Shown here piece by piece: positions 1-4,575 of a DNA stretch of 5,765 nucleotides (position 1 is the first letter of the stretch; the number at the start of each line of letters is the position of its first letter). Location: positions 1 to 5,765 of the forward strand of contig DCHT01000018.1 of NCBI GenBank assembly GCA_002314885.1. Reading direction: 5' to 3'. The notes beneath the pieces are model-generated. The model did not search any database and was not told the origin of the DNA. It saw only the letters and a program-made list of their open reading frames with translations. Source of the stretch: Bacteroidales bacterium UBA1745. GTDB lineage: Bacteria; Bacteroidota; Bacteroidia; Bacteroidales; UBA932. Made by a program: the position numbers and the translations under genes.

Positions 1-223
1 CCGTACCGCTCAGATGGGTATGGGTGAAACCCAGTATCACATCGTCGCTGTAATGGTATCCGGAACAGCCGTCCCAGGTATTCACCCTGGTGTCAGGACC
101 GAGCTGGACCATACCGAACGGCCAGGCGGCACCCGGGAAGGTGTGACCGTGCTCGTCGGTGCCCACGAAAGGATTCACGAAATTGGCATAGAGACCTACA
201 AGAAAGGCGAAGAGTATTTTCAT
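1..223 (-). CDS. GH92 family alpha-mannosidase-like glycosidase, N-terminal fragment
   Basis: The gene reads leftward from the ATG at 223-221 and runs off the left edge after 74 codons. The fragment matches the conserved start of glycoside hydrolase family 92, exo-acting calcium-dependent alpha-mannosidases that trim mannose from N-glycans and yeast mannan. Visible family hallmarks are NFVNPFVGT (residues 14-22), HTFPGAAWPFGMVQLGPDTR (27-46), WDGCSGYHYSDD (50-61) and GFTHTHLSGT (65-74). The ATG is preceded by an A/T-rich leader and lies about 35 bases downstream of a -7 box on the same strand. The frame is open further upstream but I see no better start codon. Only about 13 residues precede the catalytic module: one Lys, a hydrophobic run (residues 3-12) and a possible cleavage site after Ala13. 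This would be an unusually short signal peptide. Export to the periplasm or surface is expected for the family. Linkage specificity cannot be judged from this fragment. Confidence 0.93.
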   Translation of the reverse strand, partial: MKILFAFLVGLYANFVNPFVGTDEHGHTFPGAAWPFGMVQLGPDTRVNTWDGCSGYHYSDDVILGFTHTHLSGT

Positions 224-257
224 AATCGGAATTAGTTCCAGTTTGTCGTCAACTTTA

Positions 258-265
258 CAAATATA
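258..265 (-). promoter_or_regulatory. Bacteroidota-type -7 box driving the leftward GH92 gene
   Basis: Read on the minus strand, 265 to 258 is TATATTTG, a perfect match to the Bacteroidota primary-sigma -7 consensus TAnnTTTG. Transcription would start near 250-252, giving a leader of roughly 28 bases before the ATG at 223. No TTTG -33 element sits at the expected 19-21 base spacing, so the assignment rests on the -7 box and on position. Confidence 0.6.
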
Positions 266-290
266 CCTATTATTTTTCGCATAATTTTGA

Positions 291-298
291 TATATTTG
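291..298 (+). promoter_or_regulatory. Bacteroidota-type -7 box driving hypB and the downstream genes
   Basis: TATATTTG matches the Bacteroidota -7 consensus TAnnTTTG exactly. Transcription would begin near 304-306, leaving about 20 bases of leader before the hypB ATG at 325. This argues against the in-frame TTG at 307 as the start. No canonical -33 TTTG is seen at the right spacing. I see no further matching box between the downstream genes, so this is probably the promoter for the whole rightward gene set. Confidence 0.6.
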
Positions 299-324
299 TA
301 GTCTTATTGCTCAATTTGCGCACA

Positions 325-996
325 ATGGACGAAGTAAAAGTCATAGAAATCAAGAAAAGCATCTTCGCTGACAACGAGATAGATGCGGACAATCTCAGGA
401 AGGAACTCAAGGAAAAAGGTGTATATCTGCTCAACCTGATGTCATCACCGGGCAGCGGCAAGACCACCACCCTCATCCAGACCATCAACAGGCTCAAGGA
501 CAAGATACGCGTGGCAGTGATGGAGGCTGACATCGACAGCGACGTCGACGCCATCAAGATCAAGGAAGCCACAGGCATCGAATCCATCCAGCTCCACACC
601 GGCGGAATGTGCCATCTCGACGCCGAGATGACCCGCCAGGGTCTCGACAACCTCACCCTGCAGAACACCGACCTGGCCATCCTGGAGAACGTGGGCAACC
701 TCGTATGTCCTGCCGAGTTCGACACGGGAAGCTGCCGCAACGCTATGATACTCTCCGTCCCTGAAGGCCACGACAAGCCCCTCAAGTACCCGCTTATGTT
801 CTCCATCTGCGACGTCGTCGTCATCAACAAGATAGACGTGATGCCTTACTTCGACTTCGACCTGGAGAAGTGTACCGAGTACATCCACCTGCGCAACCCG
901 AAGGCCAAGGTTATCCCTATCTGCGCCAAGACCGGCGAGGGTGTGGACGTCTTCGCACAGTGGCTCCTCGACGAGGTGAAAGCCTGGAAAGAATAA
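325..996 (+). CDS. hypB: HypB, nickel-loading GTPase of [NiFe] hydrogenase maturation
   Basis: This 223-residue SIMIBI-class P-loop GTPase works with HypA to deliver nickel to the apo-enzyme in the cytoplasm. The Walker A motif is SSPGSGKT (residues 40-47). The metal site shared between subunits is visible as Cys96-His97 in GGMCHLDA and Cys128 in ENVGNLVCPAEFD. The guanine-specificity motif is NKID (168-171), and AKTGEG (201-206) is the G5-like loop. The N terminus lacks both the CxxCGC high-affinity nickel site of Escherichia coli HypB and the histidine-rich nickel-storage tract of some homologues, so this is the minimal form. I chose ATG 325 over the in-frame TTG at 307 because family members begin close to this point and the predicted transcription start lies almost at 307. 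It is the first gene of a rightward set, 39 bases before the oxidoreductase gene. No structural hydrogenase gene is nearby. Confidence 0.95.
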   Translation: MDEVKVIEIKKSIFADNEIDADNLRKELKEKGVYLLNLMSSPGSGKTTTLIQTINRLKDKIRVAVMEADIDSDVDAIKIKEATGIESIQLHTGGMCHLDAEMTRQGLDNLTLQNTDLAILENVGNLVCPAEFDTGSCRNAMILSVPEGHDKPLKYPLMFSICDVVVINKIDVMPYFDFDLEKCTEYIHLRNPKAKVIPICAKTGEGVDVFAQWLLDEVKAWKE

Positions 997-1035
997 CACA
1001 AAACACAATATAAACTAATAACCAAACAAGCTCTT

Positions 1036-3861
1036 ATGCCTGAAATGTCAACAAAGTTCGTCCCTAAGCACAAAGGGGATCTGAACCCGAACAAGAAACT
1101 GCTCAAGTTCGTCACCAAGGTGACCGACTGCGTTCCTCACAAGCTCAAAGGCGTTTCCACAGACGACCCTGAATACTGGGGCCTCGCCTGCATCTTCGAG
1201 GATGAAATGGACGCCCAGACCAGGGAAGCTTCCCTCGACCTGCTCCTGGACATCGTATCCAGCAAGGCGATGAGGGTCCGTGAGCACCGTCCATACAAGC
1301 AGCTCGTGGAATGGAACCACGAAAAGCACTACACCGCCACTGACGAGGAATTCGACGCCCTGCTCGACAAGCTTGCATACTTCGGTATGGTCGAATACGA
1401 CTACGGCGACCACTACACCAAGGACGGTCCTGTACCTGGCACGACCTACAACAAAGAAGACCGCGAATACTGGGTGCCTCTCTTCGTACCTGGTTCAGCA
1501 GAATACACCAATATGAACGTCGAGATGATGGACAAGCATCCTGAACTCGCAATGTTCTTCGAGAGAATGACCTTCCTCCCTCTGGAGAAGATCACTCCAA
1601 TGGTCCCTATGGGCGGCGGTGGCATCGGTATGCACGTCATCCCTGTGGAGAAGGCCATCTCAATGGAGAACGAGTCCATCGACATCGAGCACATCTCATA
1701 TTGGCTCAAGAAATATGAAGGTCACATCGGCGCCTCCATCTGCTCCTGCCGCTACGGCCGCAAGAAGATGGACGAAGGCTGCGCCGACGACTATCAGGAC
1801 TGGTGCATCGGAGTCGGCGATATGGCCGACTACTGCCGCGAGACCGGACGTGGCCACGACGTGACCTACGAGGAGGCGATGGCCATACTCAAGAGGGCCG
1901 AGGACAACGGATACGTGCATCAGATCACCAACATCGACGGCGAGGGCAAGATCTTCGCGATCTGCAACTGCAACGTCAAGATATGCAACGCCCTGCGTAC
2001 CTCACAGCTCTTCAACACTCCTAATATGTCGCGCAGCGCCTACGTTGCCGAGGTCGAGAAGGAGAAGTGCGTAGCCTGCGGACGCTGCGTGGAATACTGC
2101 CCTGCAGGTGCCGTGAAGCTCGGTCAGAAGCTCTGCACCAAGAACGGCGAGATCCAGTATCCTAAGCACGAACTTCCTGACGCCGTCAAGTGGGGTCCGG
2201 AGAAGTGGGATGAGGATTACCGCGACAAGAACCGCATCAACTGCTACGAGACAGGTACTGCACCTTGCAAGACCGCGTGTCCTGCACATATCGCCATCCA
2301 GGGCTACCTCAAGAAGGCAGCCGAAGGCAAATACAAGGAGGCTCTCGAACTCATCAAGAGGGAGAATCCGCTGCCTGCAGTCTGCGGTCGCATCTGCAAC
2401 CGCCGCTGCGAATTCGCCTGCACCCGCGGCACCATCGACCAGCCTATCGCTATCGATGCAGTCAAGAAGTTCATCGCCGAACAGGACCTCAACGCTGAGA
2501 CCAGGTTCGTGCCTGAGGTAGTCATCGGTTCCAACAGGGGCAGATGGGAGCAGAAAATCGCCATCATCGGCGGTGGCCCTGCAGGCCTCTCCTGCGCATA
2601 TTATCTCGCAACTATGGGCTACAACCCAACCATCTTCGAGAAGGAAGAGGAACCGGGTGGAATGCTCCGCTACGGCATACCTTCATACAAGCTCGACAAG
2701 GAAGTAATCAAGGCCGAAATCGACATTATGAAGGAAATCGGCGTCGAGATCAAGACTGGCGTCGAAGTCGGCAAGGACGTCACCATCGCCCAGCTCCGCG
2801 AACAGGGCTACAAGGGCTTCTACGTGGCTATCGGCTGCAACGGCGGCAGAAGGCCAGGCATCCCAGGTGACAGCCTCGAAGGCACCACCACAGCCCTCGA
2901 ATTCCTCCACGACGCCAACTGCGGCAAGGTGAAGGTGGGCGGAAACGTGGTCGTAGTCGGCGGCGGAAACGTAGCCATCGACGCGGCTCGCGTGGCAAAG
3001 AGAAGCGGCGCTGCATCAGTCACTATGCTCTCCCTCGAGACCGAAGACATTATGCCTGCATCCCCTGAGGAAAGGACTGAGGCCCGCGAAGACGGCGTAG
3101 TCCTCAACCCAGGCTGGGGCCCTAAGGAAGTGCTCGGAGAAGGCAAGGCTCAGCAGATCGTATTCAAGAAATGCGTATCCGTATTCGACGAGAATCACCG
3201 CTTTGCACCTAAGTATGACGAGAACGAGCTCATCACCCTCGACGCAGACCTCGTAATCTTCGCAATCGGCCAGACCGTAGTCCTCAAGGACCTCCTCAAG
3301 GACACCAAGGTCGAATTCTTCCGCGGAGTTTACCCTGTCGCTGACAAGCTCACCTACCAGACCGCTGAGGAAGACATCTTCACCGGAGGCGACTGCTTCA
3401 CCGGCCCTAAGTTCGCCATCGACGCCATCGCTGCCGGCAAGGAAGCCGCAGAATCCCTCCACAGATACGTACAGCACGGCCATATGACCATAGGCCGCAA
3501 CCGCCGCGACTTCATCGAACTTGACAAGGACAACATCGTGGTTCCAAGCTACGACAACTCCTCCCGTCAGGTCGAGGGTCACACCGACCCTGCCGATCCG
3601 TTCAAGGAGTACAAGCTCACCCTCACTGAGGAGCAGGTTCGCAAGGAGACTGCACGCTGCCTCGGCTGCGGCGCTTCAGTAGTGGACGAGAACAAGTGCA
3701 TAGGCTGCGGAGTCTGCACCACCAAGTGCGCCTTCGACGCCATCCATCTGCACAGGGTTCATCCTGAGGCCAGCACGATGTACACCTCCGAGGACAAGTT
3801 CAGCGCCATCCTCCCTTATATGCTCAAGCGCACCAAGAATATCATATTCAAGAAGAAGTAA
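1036..3861 (+). CDS. Fused iron-sulfur / NfnB-GltD-like FAD-dependent pyridine nucleotide oxidoreductase
   Basis: This 941-residue, probably cytoplasmic protein has four parts. Residues 1-230 are an uncharacterised region, perhaps winged-helix-like around 95-150. Residues 230-360 hold a cysteine-rich module with CSCR (Cys236, Cys238), Cys249, Cys257, Cys267, CNCN (Cys310, Cys312) and Cys317, then a classical 4Fe-4S motif (Cys345, 348, 351, 355). Residues 400-810 resemble the small subunit of glutamate synthase, NfnB and the N-terminal half of dihydropyrimidine dehydrogenase: a cluster domain (Cys403, 411, 415, 450, 454, 458, 462), the FAD motif GGGPAG (512-517), the NAD(P) motif GGGNVA (642-647) and the FAD-contacting GGD (784-786). 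Residues 875-898 carry a C-terminal CLGCG plus a CxxCxxCxxxC cluster. The expected role is electron transfer between NAD(P)H, FAD and several 4Fe-4S clusters. The partner is unknown; the position between hypB and hypA suggests a nickel enzyme. ATG 1036 follows an A-rich leader; ATG 1045 is an alternative. The stop overlaps hypA by one base. Confidence 0.88.
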   Translation: MPEMSTKFVPKHKGDLNPNKKLLKFVTKVTDCVPHKLKGVSTDDPEYWGLACIFEDEMDAQTREASLDLLLDIVSSKAMRVREHRPYKQLVEWNHEKHYTATDEEFDALLDKLAYFGMVEYDYGDHYTKDGPVPGTTYNKEDREYWVPLFVPGSAEYTNMNVEMMDKHPELAMFFERMTFLPLEKITPMVPMGGGGIGMHVIPVEKAISMENESIDIEHISYWLKKYEGHIGASICSCRYGRKKMDEGCADDYQDWCIGVGDMADYCRETGRGHDVTYEEAMAILKRAEDNGYVHQITNIDGEGKIFAICNCNVKICNALRTSQLFNTPNMSRSAYVAEVEKEKCVACGRCVEYCPAGAVKLGQKLCTKNGEIQYPKHELPDAVKWGPEKWDEDYRDKNRINCYETGTAPCKTACPAHIAIQGYLKKAAEGKYKEALELIKRENPLPAVCGRICNRRCEFACTRGTIDQPIAIDAVKKFIAEQDLNAETRFVPEVVIGSNRGRWEQKIAIIGGGPAGLSCAYYLATMGYNPTIFEKEEEPGGMLRYGIPSYKLDKEVIKAEIDIMKEIGVEIKTGVEVGKDVTIAQLREQGYKGFYVAIGCNGGRRPGIPGDSLEGTTTALEFLHDANCGKVKVGGNVVVVGGGNVAIDAARVAKRSGAASVTMLSLETEDIMPASPEERTEAREDGVVLNPGWGPKEVLGEGKAQQIVFKKCVSVFDENHRFAPKYDENELITLDADLVIFAIGQTVVLKDLLKDTKVEFFRGVYPVADKLTYQTAEEDIFTGGDCFTGPKFAIDAIAAGKEAAESLHRYVQHGHMTIGRNRRDFIELDKDNIVVPSYDNSSRQVEGHTDPADPFKEYKLTLTEEQVRKETARCLGCGASVVDENKCIGCGVCTTKCAFDAIHLHRVHPEASTMYTSEDKFSAILPYMLKRTKNIIFKKK

Positions 3862-4211
3862 TGCACGAACTCGGAATAGTATTCTACATAATCCGGGACG
3901 TCAAGCAGGTCGCCGAGGAAAACCACGCCAAGCACATCTCCAAGGTGGTGATGAACATTGGCGAGGTTTCCACGGTGGTGCCTTACCTGCTCACCGACTG
4001 CTGGGACTGGGCCGTCAAGAAGGAGGAGATGCTCACGGGCTGCAAGATGGAAATAGAGACCATCCCCGGGGTGACCTACTGCGAAGACTGCCACCAGGAA
4101 TACGGCACGGTCGAGCACGGCAAGACCTGCCCGCACTGCGGAAGCGCAAACACCTACCTGCTTCGGGGCAACGAAGTGGAAATCAAAGCAATAGAAGTAA
4201 CAGACGAATAA
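3861..4211 (+). CDS. hypA: HypA, nickel metallochaperone
   Basis: This 116-residue protein is of normal HypA length. HypA binds nickel at its N terminus and passes it, with HypB, to the [NiFe] hydrogenase large subunit (in some organisms also to urease). The nickel motif Met-His-Glu is intact at residues 1-3, which also fixes the start codon. The structural zinc site is two CxxC pairs, Cys74/Cys77 (CEDC) and Cys90/Cys93 (CPHC). The C-terminal strand RGNEVEIKAIEV is typical of the family. The ATG shares its A with the last base of the preceding TAA stop (TAATG), so translation is probably coupled to that of the oxidoreductase. hypA is thus separated from hypB by that large gene, whereas the two are usually adjacent. 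Confidence 0.95.
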   Translation: MHELGIVFYIIRDVKQVAEENHAKHISKVVMNIGEVSTVVPYLLTDCWDWAVKKEEMLTGCKMEIETIPGVTYCEDCHQEYGTVEHGKTCPHCGSANTYLLRGNEVEIKAIEVTDE

Positions 4212-4227
4212 TTAACCAAAAGACATT

Positions 4228-4566
4228 ATGTGTTGTTTTTTAGTACCAATGATTCAGGCAGCGGCCACTACCGCCTGCCGTAAGCACATCGAAAACAAAG
4301 GTGGAAACTCCATCTGGGCCAAGCAGCTCCCAACCCTCGAGAAGTTCCTCTGGGGCGGCACCGCAATGCTCGTAGTAGACCACATCATCAACGGTGAAGT
4401 CACTTGGAGATATCCTTTCTTCACTGCCCTCGGCCAGGCCGGTGGCGCAGAAGTGATGCTCCGCGAAATGCTGACTGTAGGCCTTCCTATGTCAGTGGTA
4501 GCTACCCTCATCTGGGCAGTTTACGTGCTCGCCAAGTCCCCTGCCCTCAAGAAGCAGGCTAAATAA
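4228..4566 (+). CDS. Small membrane protein of the hypBA/oxidoreductase cassette, function unknown
   Basis: This 112-residue protein begins MCCFLVP, with a Cys pair at positions 2-3 and a short hydrophobic stretch. A basic, polar segment follows (18-38), then a hydrophobic segment at about 40-55 (starting LWGGTAMLVVDH) that contains Asp51 and His52, a short loop with TWRYPFFTAL, and a clear transmembrane helix at about 84-103. The tail is basic (KKQAK), which by the positive-inside rule suggests a cytoplasmic C terminus. I recognise no named family with certainty. From memory, small proteins with a similar MCCFLVP start and an LWGG...(D/E)H segment occur in other anaerobes, but I cannot confirm this here. 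It starts 16 bases after hypA, on the same strand, so it is probably co-expressed. It could be a membrane anchor or a redox or proton-handling partner of the oxidoreductase. That is inference only. Confidence 0.8.
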   Translation: MCCFLVPMIQAAATTACRKHIENKGGNSIWAKQLPTLEKFLWGGTAMLVVDHIINGEVTWRYPFFTALGQAGGAEVMLREMLTVGLPMSVVATLIWAVYVLAKSPALKKQAK

Positions 4567-4575
4567 TCAAGCAAG

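Larger units (their letters stand above)
256..300. repeat. 10-bp perfect inverted repeat embracing the divergent promoters
   Basis: TACAAATATA at 256-265 is the exact reverse complement of TATATTTGTA at 291-300, with a 25-base spacer. Each arm contains one of the two divergent -7 boxes. The symmetry may simply reflect two promoters with the same -7 sequence, but two flanking bases on the downstream side of each box (TA) are shared as well, so an operator for a dimeric regulator is possible. The bases just inside and outside the arms do not pair. Confidence 0.7.

Noticed and set aside
14..235. 73-codon plus-strand open frame at the left edge
   Set aside because: It lies antisense to the GH92 N-terminal coding region, whose family motifs are unmistakable on the minus strand, and its own translation shows no recognisable domain.
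307..324. Upstream TTG start for hypB adding six residues
   Set aside because: The predicted transcription start falls at about 304-306, leaving no leader, and ATG 325 gives the usual HypB N terminus.
445..1008. 187-codon minus-strand open frame across hypB
   Set aside because: It is a shadow of the C-rich third positions of hypB. The low-complexity Val/Asp/Leu-rich translation has no domain, and hypB is certain.
997..1035. Possible promoter or terminator between hypB and the oxidoreductase gene
   Set aside because: The 39-base AT-rich gap has no TAnnTTTG box and no GC-rich hairpin followed by a T run, so read-through is the simpler reading.
3016..3582. 188-codon minus-strand open frame inside the oxidoreductase gene
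   Set aside because: It is antisense to the FAD/NAD domain with full motifs. Its own composition is typical of an antisense shadow.
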